Shown piece by piece: positions 7,476 to 21,900 of a DNA stretch of 64,000 nt. This DNA is from Streptomyces sp. R28 (GTDB taxonomy: Bacteria > Actinomycetota > Actinomycetes > Streptomycetales > Streptomycetaceae): contig NZ_CP163439.1 of the NCBI RefSeq assembly GCF_041052385.1, forward strand, positions 7,677,001 to 7,741,000. Reading direction: 5' to 3'. How positions within the stretch are numbered: the first letter of the stretch is position 1; every line of letters begins with the position of its first letter. Made by a program: the position numbers and the translations under genes. The notes beneath the pieces are model-generated. The model worked only from the letters and a program-made list of their open reading frames with translations. It did no database searches and was not told where the DNA came from.

Positions 7476-9161
7476 TTGAGTCATCCGCATCCTGAACTCA
7501 GCCCGCCCCCGCCGCTCCTCGAAGGCGGCCTGCGGGTCACCCCGCTCGGCGGCCTCGGCGAAATCGGCCGAAACATGACGGTCTTCGAGTACGGCGGCCG
7601 CCTGCTGATCGTCGACTGCGGAGTGCTCTTCCCCGAGGAGGAGCAGCCCGGAATCGACCTGATCCTGCCGGACTTCTCGTCCATCCGGGACCGCCTCGAC
7701 GACATCGAGGGCATCGTCCTCACCCACGGACACGAGGACCACATCGGCGGCGTCCCCTTCCTCCTCCGCGAGAAGCCGGACATCCCACTGATCGGCTCCA
7801 AGCTGACCCTCGCGCTCATCGAGGCCAAGCTCCAGGAGCACCGCATCCGCCCGTACACCCTCGAGGTGGCGGAGGGTAACCGCGAGCGCATCGGCCCCTT
7901 CGACTGCGAGTTCGTCGCGGTCAACCACTCCATCCCGGACGCCCTGGCGGTAGCCATCCGCACGCCCGCCGGCATGGTGGTCCACACCGGCGACTTCAAG
8001 ATGGACCAGCTCCCGCTGGACAACCGTCTGACGGATCTCCACGCCTTCGCGCGGCTGAGCGAGGAAGGCATCGACCTCCTCCTCTCCGACTCCACGAACG
8101 CGGAGGTCCCGGGCTTCGTCCCGCCCGAGCGCGACATCTCCAACGTCCTGCGCCAGGTGTTCGCGAACGCCCGCAAGCGGATCATCGTGGCGAGCTTCGC
8201 CAGCCACATCCACCGCATCCAGCAGATCCTGGACGCGGCCCACGAGTACGGCCGCCGGGTCGCCTTCGTCGGCCGCTCGATGGTCCGCAACATGGGCATT
8301 GCCAGGGACCTCGGTTACCTGAAGGTCCCGCCGGGCCTGGTGGTGGACGTCAAGACGCTCGACGACCTGCCGGACAGCGAGGTCGTGCTGGTCTGCACGG
8401 GCTCACAGGGCGAGCCGATGGCAGCCCTGTCGAGGATGGCGAACAGGGACCACCAGATCCGGATCGTCGAGGGCGACACGGTGATCCTGGCGTCCTCCCT
8501 GATCCCCGGCAACGAGAACGCGGTCTACCGAGTCATCAACGGCCTGACCCGCTGGGGCGCGAACGTCGTCCACAAGGGCAACGCCAAGGTCCACGTCTCG
8601 GGCCACGCCTCGGCCGGCGAGCTGCTGTACTTCTACAACATCTGCCGCCCGAAGAACCTGATGCCGGTGCACGGCGAATGGCGCCACCTGCGCGCCAACG
8701 CCGAACTGGGCGCCCTGACCGGCGTCCCGCACGACCGGATCGTCATCGCCGAGGACGGCGTCGCCGTCGACCTCATCGAGGGCAAGGCGAAGATCTCCGG
8801 CAAGGTGCAGGCGGGCTACGTGTACGTCGACGGCCTTTCGGTCGGCGACGTGGGCGAGCCGGCGCTCAAGGACCGCAAGATCCTCGGCGACGAGGGCATC
8901 ATCTCCGTCTTCTTGGTGGTGGACTCCTCCACCGGCAAGATCACGGGCGGCCCGCACATCCAGGCCCGCGGATCCGGCATCGAGGACTCCGCCTTCGGGG
9001 ACGTCATCCCGAAGATCACGGAGACGCTGGAGCGATCGGCCCAGGACGGCGTGGTCGAACCCCACCAGCTGCAGCAGCTGGTGCGCCGCACCCTGGGCAA
9101 GTGGGTCTCGGACACGTATCGGCGCAGGCCGATGATCCTCCCTGTCGTGGTGGAGGTCTGA
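7476..9161 (+). CDS. rnj: Ribonuclease J
   Basis: A metallo-beta-lactamase/beta-CASP nuclease with 5'-3' exo- and endonuclease activity in RNA maturation and decay. 561 residues. The zinc motif HGHEDHIGG is near residue 88. Further metal histidines are in VNHSIPD and VHTGDFK. The beta-CASP motifs are in the middle (ASFASHIHRIQQ; VHVSGHASAGE), and a C-terminal domain follows. The start is TTG at 7476, supported by GAGGAG seven bases upstream and by the N terminus MSHPHPELSPPPP typical of streptomycete RNase J. It ends before a very strong hairpin at 9193-9232 and is the last protein gene before the rRNA operon. Confidence 0.96.
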   Translation: MSHPHPELSPPPPLLEGGLRVTPLGGLGEIGRNMTVFEYGGRLLIVDCGVLFPEEEQPGIDLILPDFSSIRDRLDDIEGIVLTHGHEDHIGGVPFLLREKPDIPLIGSKLTLALIEAKLQEHRIRPYTLEVAEGNRERIGPFDCEFVAVNHSIPDALAVAIRTPAGMVVHTGDFKMDQLPLDNRLTDLHAFARLSEEGIDLLLSDSTNAEVPGFVPPERDISNVLRQVFANARKRIIVASFASHIHRIQQILDAAHEYGRRVAFVGRSMVRNMGIARDLGYLKVPPGLVVDVKTLDDLPDSEVVLVCTGSQGEPMAALSRMANRDHQIRIVEGDTVILASSLIPGNENAVYRVINGLTRWGANVVHKGNAKVHVSGHASAGELLYFYNICRPKNLMPVHGEWRHLRANAELGALTGVPHDRIVIAEDGVAVDLIEGKAKISGKVQAGYVYVDGLSVGDVGEPALKDRKILGDEGIISVFLVVDSSTGKITGGPHIQARGSGIEDSAFGDVIPKITETLERSAQDGVVEPHQLQQLVRRTLGKWVSDTYRRRPMILPVVVEV

Positions 9162-9192
9162 CGGTCCGTCGGACGCACGACCGTGTGAACCC

Positions 9193-9232
9193 GGAGCGGG
9201 GCGCCTCGATTTGCATCGAGGCGCCCCGCTCC
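9193..9232 (+). terminator. rnj terminator
   Basis: A perfect 18-bp stem (ggagcggggcgcctcgat with its complement) closed by a TTGC loop. It starts 32 bases after the RNase J stop and lies upstream of the rRNA promoters. Confidence 0.9.
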
Positions 9233-9667
9233 AGTACGTTTACGGCTCCGCCAGAACGGGAACCCGGCCACCTCGTGCGCCGGAACCAGTCCCCGGAGGG
9301 GGCGGGAATTCCGACTCAGAATCTCTGATAAAGTCGGAGTCGCCGGAAAGGGAAACGCGAGAGCGGGAACCTGGAAAGCACCGAGGAAATCGGATCGGAA
9401 AAGGATCTGATAGAGTCGGAAACGCAAGACCGAAGGGAAGCGCCCGGAGGAAAGCCCGAGAGGGTGAGTACAAAGGAAGCGTCCGTTCCTTGAGAACTCA
9501 ACAGCGTGCCAAAAATCAACGCCAGATATGTTGATACCCCGTCTCCGGCCGTCATGGTCGGGACGAGGTTCCTTTGAAAAAACACAGCGAGGACGCTGTG
9601 AACGGCCGGGCTTATTCCGCCTGGCTGTTCCGCTCTCGTGATGTGTGGTCCCGATTACGGGAAAACA
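9233..9667 (+). promoter_or_regulatory. rRNA operon promoter and leader region
   Basis: A 435-base stretch without genes. It contains at least two similar promoter-like segments about 82 bases apart: TGATAAAGT (9326-9334) and TGATAGAGT (9408-9416). Both continue with GTCGGA and nearby GGAAACGC. The leader then has the boxA-like TTGAGAACTCAACAGC (about 9488) and an A/T-rich segment before 16S. Tandem rRNA promoters and an antitermination leader are standard for Streptomyces rRNA operons. -35 elements are not obvious. Confidence 0.75.
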
Positions 9668-14624
<4,957 letters not shown>

Positions 14625-14710
14625 TCGCGTCCACTGTGTTGGTTCTGAAACCACGAACAGCCCCATGCCAGGCCACGGTATGGTGCGGCATGGTTCGACA
14701 GTTTCATAGT

Positions 14711-14829
14711 GTTTCGGTGGTTATAGCGTGAGGGAAACGCCCGGTTACATTCCGAACCCGGAAGCTAAGCCTTACAGCGCCGATGGTACTGCAGGGGGGA
14801 CCCTGTGGGAGAGTAGGACGCCGCCGAAC
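14711..14829 (+). rRNA. 5S ribosomal RNA
   Basis: Recognised from GTTTCGGTGGTTATAGC at the 5' end, the central CATTCCGAACCCGGAAG, and the 3' GACGCCGCCGAAC that pairs with the 5' end. About 119 bases. Confidence 0.95.
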
Positions 14830-14840
14830 TCCTTTTGATA

Positions 14841-14882
14841 GGGCTGGACCTGGAACTTCGGTTCCGGGTCCAGCCCTTTTTT
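14841..14882 (+). terminator. rRNA operon terminator
   Basis: A 16-pair stem (one G-U pair) with a stable TTCG loop, 14841-14876, followed directly by six T. It is one of the few classical U-tract intrinsic terminators in this window. Confidence 0.95.
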
Positions 14883-14928
14883 GTTGTGCGTCACCTGGAG
14901 TTCACGTTCCGCAACCAACATCGCCCGT

Positions 14929-15606
14929 ATGGGTACTGCTGCAATGCTCAGGGCGGCCGGCGTCGGAGTCGGTGACGAGGTTCTCGTACCGGCCTTCGGG
15001 AACGTCGAAGTCGCCGAAGCTGTGGTTCTGGCCGGCGCACTGCCGGTCTTCGCCGACATAGACCCGGTGACGTACTGCCTGGATGCCGTGGCTGTCGAGG
15101 CCGTCGTCACCCCGCGGACGGCTGCCGTGGTCGCCGTACATCGCTTTGGTCGGTCGGCCGATATCGCGCGGTTGCACCAGCTCGGGCAGCGGCATGGGCT
15201 GTTGGTGTTGGAACAGGGTGAGTCCGAGGCTCCGTACGACGAGATCGCTCAGCGCAGGCAGCGGGCCTCCTATCTGGATGCGAAGTTGAAGGGTCTGCAG
15301 ACGCCTGACAGCGGTGATGGTCACACCTACCAGCAGTACGTCGTGCGGGTGCCCGGCAACGGGCGGCCGGACCGGGACGCCTTCGCTCGGGCCGTGCGGG
15401 CCAGGGGAGTTGAGTGCCGGGTGCCCGTGAAGACGCCCGTACATCGACTGCCTGAGTACCGGCGGTGTGTGTCCCTGCCGGAGACCGAGCGGGCTGCTGA
15501 TGAAACGTTGGCTCTGCCTGTCGACGCCTCTCTGACGAAGCGGGAGATGCAGCGGATCGTGTCGGCCTGCAATGCGCTCGGAGGGCTGCTCCAACCCGCC
15601 TTCTGA
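14929..15606 (+). CDS. Truncated DegT/DnrJ/EryC1/StrS aminotransferase-like protein, probably non-catalytic
   Basis: Resembles sugar aminotransferases of the DegT family but is only about 225 residues (family about 370-390). The N-terminal GTAAMLRAAGVGVGDEVLVPA block and the HRFGRSADIARLHQLGQRHG block are present. The PLP aspartate region is altered (LVLEQGESEAP instead of an EDAAQ-like motif). The next 60-80 residues, including the Schiff-base lysine, are missing, so transaminase activity is unlikely. The C-terminal substrate domain (TYQQYVVRVPG ... RGVECRVPVKTPVHRL) remains. The frame extends upstream to a TTG at 14881 beside the rRNA terminator, and neither start has a clear ribosome site. 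It could be a decaying gene or a non-enzymatic relative retained beside the rRNA operon. Confidence 0.55.
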   Translation: MGTAAMLRAAGVGVGDEVLVPAFGNVEVAEAVVLAGALPVFADIDPVTYCLDAVAVEAVVTPRTAAVVAVHRFGRSADIARLHQLGQRHGLLVLEQGESEAPYDEIAQRRQRASYLDAKLKGLQTPDSGDGHTYQQYVVRVPGNGRPDRDAFARAVRARGVECRVPVKTPVHRLPEYRRCVSLPETERAADETLALPVDASLTKREMQRIVSACNALGGLLQPAF

Positions 15607-15683
15607 GCGAGTTTGGGAGCACGGGTGTGTTCGGGGTATGATCTATTCCGTTGCCGCGAGGGAAACTTCGCAAAAGGTGACAG

Positions 15684-15756
15684 GCCCCTATAGCTCAGTC
15701 GGTAGAGCGTCTCCATGGTAAGGAGAAGGTCAACGGTTCGATTCCGTTTGGGGGCT
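15684..15756 (+). tRNA. tRNA-Thr (anticodon GGT)
   Basis: A 73-base cloverleaf. Acceptor GCCCCTA pairs with TGGGGGC (one G-U). D arm TAGCTCAGTCGGTAGAGC. Anticodon stem TCTCC/GGAGA around loop ATGGTAA, giving anticodon GGT. T stem AACGG/CCGTT with loop TTCGATT. CCA is not encoded. Confidence 0.95.
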
Positions 15757-15764
15757 CCGAACAG

Positions 15765-15793
15765 AAGGCCCCGCCCATTCGGGCGGGGCCTTT
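15765..15793. terminator. Bidirectional terminator between tRNA-Thr and osaC
   Basis: A perfect 12-bp stem (aaggccccgccc / gggcggggcctt) with ATTC loop. It is followed by TTTC on the plus strand and preceded by a purine run. It serves the tRNA gene and convergent osaC. Confidence 0.9.
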
Positions 15794-15815
15794 CTCATGC
15801 CCTCCGAGCTTTCGC

Positions 15816-18566
15816 TCAGTCCTTGTGGATGCCCGGCACGCGCATTGCCAGGATCGCCATGTCGTCGGACGGTGCGTCCGAAGCGAAGCGTTCGACCGCG
15901 CGCATGATGCGGGCCGCCACCGCGCCCGCCGTCAGGCCGGTGCAGGTGGTGAGAACGTCGGTGAGGCCGTCGTCGCCCAGCATGCGGCTGCCTTCGCGGC
16001 GTTCGGTGACGCCGTCCGTGACGCACAGGAGGACGTCGCCCGGGTCGAGGGTGACCGTCTGCTCGTAGAGCTCCAGATCCTCCATGACGCCGAGAAGCGG
16101 CTGCGGCTCGGCGGCCGGCTCGACCGTGCCGTCCTGGCGCAGGCGGAGCGGGAGCGGGTGGCCGGCGCAGACCACCTTCAACTCGGCGCTGCCGTCCTCC
16201 TGGGGCCTCAACTCGCCGTACAGGAGCGTCAGGAAGCGGCTGCGGGCGCCCTCGTCGAGGATCGCGGAGTTCAGGCGCTCCAGGACCGCCGGGCCGCTGA
16301 GGCCCTCGCGTGCGAGGAGACGTAGCGCGTGCCGGGCCAGGCCCGTGACCGCGGCGGCGTTCGGGCCCGTACCGCAGACGTCGCCGATGGCGAAGCCGTA
16401 GGCGCCGTCGCTGATCGGGAAGAGGTCGTAGAAGTCGCCGCCGACCTCGTTGCCCTCGCCGGCCGCGCGGTAGATGACCTCGACCTCGACGCCGTCGATC
16501 TCGGGGAGCTCGGGCGGCAGGAGGCTGCGCTGGAGGGACTGGCTGATGGCCGTGCGCTCGGAGTAGAGGCGGGCGTTGTCCAGGGCCAGGGCGGCTCGGC
16601 GGCTCAAGTCCTCGGCCAGTTCCAGGATTTCCTGGCGGAAGTGCTCGTCGGTCGGCTTGCCCAGCGTCAACATGCCGATGACTCGGTTGCGGGCCACCAA
16701 CGGCAGTACGACCGTCTCGCCGCCCACCGCGGACGCCGTGGCCAGGGTGGGGCCGATGCCCGCGCTGATGCGGCCGATCGGCTCGCCCAGGCCCAGGCTG
16801 CGCATGGAGGTGCGCAGGGCCGCCTGGTGGGCCGACTCGGCGGGAGCCGACCAGACGCGCGCGCCGGGGGTGGGGACCGGGTCCGGTGGGGCGATCTTCG
16901 ACAGCAACGACTTGATGCCGTCGATGAGTTCCTCGTCCTCGTGCAGGACGTACGACAGGTACGGCTCCGAGGCCTGGTCGGCGATCGTGTAGACCGCGCA
17001 CCAGGTGGCCAGGGTCGGGACCGTCATCTGGGCCATCAGGGCCAGGGTCTGGTCGCGGTCCAGGGTGCCGGCGAGCAGATCGGAGGCTTCGACGAGGAAG
17101 CTGAGTGAGCCTCGGCGCAGGCGTTCCAGTTCGCCCAGGCGGGCCGACTCCACCGCCAACGCGATGCGGTCGGCGGCGAACTGCAGACGCAGCGCTTCTT
17201 CGTTGGAGTATCTGGCCGGCGCCTCGGCGGCGACGCCGAGCGAGCCGGTGAGGCGGCCCTCGACCTTCAGGGGCACCGTGACGACCGAACGCATGCCGGT
17301 GCCGTTCAGGAGCGGCACGGCGCCGGGGACCATGGTGAGGTCCTCGTGGACCGCCGGCATGCGGGCCGACCCGTAGCGGCCGGGACCCGCTTCGACGGGC
17401 ACGCGCGCGAAGCGCTGGCGGGCGGAGGGCAGGCCGGTCGAGGCACGGACCTCCAGCTCCGTTTCGTCGTCGGTCGCGAGAAGCAGGAACGCGGAGTCGC
17501 CGTCGAGCATGTCGCGGGCGCGTTCCACCGTGCGCTGGAGGAGGCCGTCGAGGTCGTCCGGGGCGGGGGAGCCGATGAACACCTCGAAGGGGTCGGTGCT
17601 CTGGCCCTCGGAGGTGGTGGACGTGTCGGAGGCCGGTACGCGCAACGGGGTCTGCAGGACGGCGCGTTCGTGGTCCCGGACCAGGAGGCAGACCGTGGAG
17701 GGTTCGCCGCCTGTGTCGCGGACGCGGAGGTGGGAGGCGTACACCGGTGTGACGCGGCCGTTGGCGCCCCTTATGCCGTAGCTGCCTTCCCAGCGGGAGA
17801 GTTGGAGCGCTTCAGCGATACCGGTGCTGGTGCCCGGCGTGTGCGGCCAGGCCGCGAGGTCGGTCAGGGGCTTGCCGGTGACCTGCTCGGCCGCATAGCC
17901 GAAGAGATCCTCAGCGTCCTCGTTCCAGGACGAGATGGCGCCCGTACGGTCGATCTGGACCACCGCGACGCGGACGCGGCCGTCGGCGAGCGGGAGGAGG
18001 TCGGAGGGGAGCGACGGGCCGGCCGCGCGGGTGCCCACCGGGCGTTCGGGGAGGTCGAGTTGGAACCAGACCTGCTTGTGGGTGGGCGTGTACTCGACGC
18101 CCCAGCAGGCGGCCAGGGCAGCGCACAGCTGGAGGCCGCGGCCGCCCTCGCGGTCGGGGCTGCCCATGTTGACGGGCGAGCCCTGGAGCGGAATCTCCCG
18201 CTCCGGATACCGGTCGCCCACCTCGATCCGTACGCCGTCGTCACTGCGCAGGCACAGAACGTCCGCGGACGTACCCGCGTGTACGACGGCGTTCGTCACC
18301 AGCTCGCTGGTGAGCACCACCGCGTCGTCGACGATGTCGGCGAAGCCCCAGCCCTGGAGTGTGTCGCGGACGAAGGAGCGGGCGCTCGCAACTGATCGCC
18401 CGACGGGATCGAAGCTGGCTGCCGCGCGCGCGGTGATCACAGAACTCCTCGTCCGGTTGTCGACGTGCAGGGCTCCGTGGCCGAGCAGGTCGCGCCGCTG
18501 ATGCGGCATGTACGCGCCCGTCGGCCGGTCCGGGGATGGTCCCCCCGGGATCAGTCCGGTGGTCAT
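15816..18566 (-). CDS. osaC: OsaC-type multidomain regulator (anti-sigma HATPase, PAS, two GAF, PP2C phosphatase)
   Basis: A 916-residue signalling protein. Domain order from N terminus: RsbW-type HATPase (SELVTNAVVHAG; GRGLQLCAALAACWG), PAS (IDRTGAISSWNEDAEDLFGY), two GAF domains, then a C-terminal SpoIIE/PP2C phosphatase (EVGGDFYDLF; FAIGDVCGTGPNAAAVTG; DDMAIL). ATG at 18566 (MTTGLIPGG) has GGAGGGG upstream; an in-frame extension to 18653 is less likely. It is divergent from osaA. In S. coelicolor OsaC modulates sigma B activity after osmotic stress; the assignment rests on domain order and synteny with osaA and osaB. Confidence 0.88.
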   Translation of the reverse strand: MTTGLIPGGPSPDRPTGAYMPHQRRDLLGHGALHVDNRTRSSVITARAAASFDPVGRSVASARSFVRDTLQGWGFADIVDDAVVLTSELVTNAVVHAGTSADVLCLRSDDGVRIEVGDRYPEREIPLQGSPVNMGSPDREGGRGLQLCAALAACWGVEYTPTHKQVWFQLDLPERPVGTRAAGPSLPSDLLPLADGRVRVAVVQIDRTGAISSWNEDAEDLFGYAAEQVTGKPLTDLAAWPHTPGTSTGIAEALQLSRWEGSYGIRGANGRVTPVYASHLRVRDTGGEPSTVCLLVRDHERAVLQTPLRVPASDTSTTSEGQSTDPFEVFIGSPAPDDLDGLLQRTVERARDMLDGDSAFLLLATDDETELEVRASTGLPSARQRFARVPVEAGPGRYGSARMPAVHEDLTMVPGAVPLLNGTGMRSVVTVPLKVEGRLTGSLGVAAEAPARYSNEEALRLQFAADRIALAVESARLGELERLRRGSLSFLVEASDLLAGTLDRDQTLALMAQMTVPTLATWCAVYTIADQASEPYLSYVLHEDEELIDGIKSLLSKIAPPDPVPTPGARVWSAPAESAHQAALRTSMRSLGLGEPIGRISAGIGPTLATASAVGGETVVLPLVARNRVIGMLTLGKPTDEHFRQEILELAEDLSRRAALALDNARLYSERTAISQSLQRSLLPPELPEIDGVEVEVIYRAAGEGNEVGGDFYDLFPISDGAYGFAIGDVCGTGPNAAAVTGLARHALRLLAREGLSGPAVLERLNSAILDEGARSRFLTLLYGELRPQEDGSAELKVVCAGHPLPLRLRQDGTVEPAAEPQPLLGVMEDLELYEQTVTLDPGDVLLCVTDGVTERREGSRMLGDDGLTDVLTTCTGLTAGAVAARIMRAVERFASDAPSDDMAILAMRVPGIHKD

Positions 18567-18943
18567 GTCCGCCTGCCCCTCCGATGCCCGCTCGTGCTCC
18601 TCCTGCCACCGCCCAGGCCGGACGGACCGGCGCGGCTGGACAGCCGCATGCAAGGTTACTTACCTTCGACGGCCATGCGGATGCCGGTCTGCAGTGTTTC
18701 CGTCCGGAGGGTGTGCGGACGATGTGCGAAGCTGCCGAACTGTTATGGCCGGGTTCAGCCAGGGTGAAACACTGGGCAAGCTTCTTGTGAAGGTCCGGGC
18801 AGGCTGAGTGTCATTCGCGTTCTGCGGGCAGCAGCACGTGGTGTGGCCTGGTATATCCGGCAGGAATGCCCAGCAGCAACGGGTACGCCGAGCAGTAGAA
18901 CCCGAACACAGCAGTAACGGTCGACCCCTGCGGGAGGGACACA
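18567..18943. promoter_or_regulatory. Divergent osaC/osaA intergenic region
   Basis: 377 bases between divergent signalling genes, with no convincing gene. It must hold promoters for both. GGGTAC at 18881-18886 resembles a sigma B-type -10, but no properly spaced GNNT partner was found. The osaA ribosome site GGGAGGGA is at about 18932. Confidence 0.45.
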
Positions 18944-21900
18944 GTGGAGTCTGGCGCAGCGACGCGGGGCACTAAGACGCGCGCGAAAGGCGGACAGTCC
19001 CTGAAGAACGAGCGCAAACCACGCAACGGGACCACCGCGGTGGATACGGCTGCCCTGAACAGGCTGATGGCGGCCCTGGTGTCGATGCGCGACGGGAACT
19101 TCCGGAAGCGGCTCACGGTGTCCGGGGACGGCGTGATGTCCGAGATTGCCGCGGTCTTCAATGAGGTGGCCGACCGCAATCTCCACTTGACGGGTGAGTT
19201 GTCGCGGGTGCGGCGCATGGTGGGCCGTGAGGGCAAGCTCACGGAACGGCTGGAGACAGGCGCCTGTGAGGGTTCCTGGGCGGCCGCCGTCGACAACTCC
19301 AACGCCTTGGTGGACGACCTCGTGCGGCCCGTCTCCGAGGTCGGCCGGGTGCTGTCCGCGGTGGCCGAGGGTGATCTGTCGCCGCGCATGGAGCTGCGGA
19401 CGCAGGCGCCGGACGGGACCGGGCATCCGCTGCGGGGGGAGTTCCTCAAGGTCGGGCGGACTGTAAACAACCTTGTCGATCAGCTGTCGACGTTCACCGA
19501 CGAGGTCACGCGTGTGGCCAGCGAGGTGGGCACCGAGGGCAAGCTCGGCGGGCAGGCGCGCGTGCGTGGCATGTCGGGTTCGTGGAAGGACCTCACGGAC
19601 TCCGTCAACACGATGGCGTACCGGCTGACTGCCCAGGTGAGGGACATCGCGCTGGTGACCACGGCGGTCGCCAAGGGTGATCTGTCGCGGAAGGTCACTG
19701 TTCATGTGGCCGGCGAGATGCTGGAGCTCAAGAACACCGTCAACACGATGGTGGACCAGCTGTCGTCGTTCTCCTCCGAGGTGACGCGAGTCGCGCGCGA
19801 GGTGGGTACCGAGGGCGAGCTCGGCGGGCAGGCGCAGGTGCCGGGTGTGGCCGGTGTGTGGAAGGACCTCACCGATTCGGTGAACCTCATGGCCGGCAAC
19901 CTGACCGCGCAGGTGCGAGGAATCGCACAGGTGACCACCGCGGTCGCCAACGGTGACCTGTCGCAAAAGGTCACCGTGTCGGCACGCGGGGAGGTCGCGC
20001 AGCTCGCGGACACGATCAACCAGATGACCGAGACGCTGCGGATCTTCGCGGACGAGGTCACGCGCGTGGCCAACGAGGTCGGTGCGGCCGGGCAGCTGGG
20101 CGGTCAGGCGAATGTGCCGGGTGCGGCCGGTACCTGGAAGGACCTGACGGACTCCGTCAACACGGTGTTCCGCAATCTCACCATTCAGGTGAGGGACATC
20201 GCCGCCGTGACAACGGCCGTGGCCAATGGTGATCTCTCCCAGAAGGTCACGGTCAACGTGGCCGGCGAGATGCTCGAGCTGAAGAACACCGTCAACGGCA
20301 TGGTCGATCAGCTGTCGTCCTTCGGTTCCGAGGTCACGCGTGTCGCGCGTGAGGTCGGTGTCGAAGGTGAGCTCGGCGGGCAGGCGCAGGTGCCGGGTGC
20401 GGCGGGGACGTGGAAGGACCTGACGGACTCCGTCAACACCGCGTTCCGGAATCTCACCGGACAGGTGAGGAACATCGCCCAGGTCACGACGGCGGTGGCC
20501 AACGGCGACCTGTCGCAGAAGGTCACCGTGGACGTCTCCGGCGAGATGCTCCAGCTGAAGAACACCGTGAACACGATGGTGGACCAGCTGTCGTCCTTCG
20601 CCGACCAGGTGACGCGGATGGCCCGGGACGTGGGCACGGAGGGCCGGCTGGGCGGTCAGGCGGTCGTGCCGGGTGTGGCCGGTACGTGGAAGGAGCTCAC
20701 CGACTCCGTCAACGGAATGGCAGGAAACCTCACCGCCCAGGTGCGCAACATCGCCCAGGTGACCACTGCGGTGGCCCGCGGCGACCTGTCCCAGAAGATC
20801 GACGTCGATGCCCGCGGCGAGATCCTGGAGCTGAAGAACACCATCAACACGATGGTCGACCAGCTCTCGGGCTTCGCCGACCAGGTGACCCGGGTCGCCC
20901 GCGAGGTGGGCACCGAGGGCCGTCTCGGCGGTCAGGCGCAGGTGCCCGGCGTCGCCGGTGTGTGGCGGGACCTGACCGACTCCGTGAACGGAATGGCAGG
21001 AAACCTTACGGCGCAGGTGCGGAACATCGCCCAGGTCGCCACGGCGGTCGCCCGGGGTGACCTGTCGCAGAAGATCACCGTGGACGCGCGCGGTGAGATC
21101 CTGGAGCTCAAGAACACGCTGAACACGATGGTCGACCAGCTGTCGTCGTTCGCGGAGGAGGTCACCAGGGTCGCCCGCGAGGTGGGTACGGAGGGCCAGC
21201 TCGGCGGTCAGGCCGAGGTGCAGGGCGTCTCCGGCACCTGGAAGGACCTCACGCAGTCCGTGAACTTCATGGCGAACAACCTGACCATCCAGGTGCGTCA
21301 GATCGCCGAGGTCACGACCGCGGTCGCCAAGGGTGACCTGTCGAAGAAGATCACCGTTGACGCGAGGGGCGAGATCCTCGAGCTCGTCACGACCGTCAAC
21401 ACGATGGTCGACCAGCTGTCCAGCTTCGCCGAGCAGGTGACCCGGGTGGCCCGCGAGGTGGGCACCGAGGGCATCCTGGGCGGCCAGGCGCATGTGCCCG
21501 GCGTCACGGGCATCTGGAAGGACCTGAGCGGCAACGTCAACCTGATGGCCAAGAACCTGACCATGCAGGTGCGGAACATCTCCCAGGTCGCGGCGGCCGT
21601 CGCCAACGGCGACCTGACGCGGACGGTGACGATCGAGGCGCGCGGCGAGGTCGCTCAGCTCGCCGACACGTTCAACACCATGGTGAAGACGCTGAGTTCG
21701 TTCGCCGACCAGGTCACCAAGGTGGCCCGCGAGGTGGGCACGGACGGCATCCTCGGTGGTCAGGCGCATGTGCCGGGTGTGGCGGGCACATGGAAGGACC
21801 TCACCGAGTCCGTGAACCAGATGGCGTCCAACCTGACCGGTCAGGTGCGCAACATCGCCCTGGTCACGACCGCCATCGCCAAGGGCGACCTCTCCAAGAA

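Noticed and set aside
18881..18886. Sigma B-type promoter (GGGTAC) for osaA
   Set aside because: No GNNT element at 14-16 bases upstream; only a 13-base match was found.
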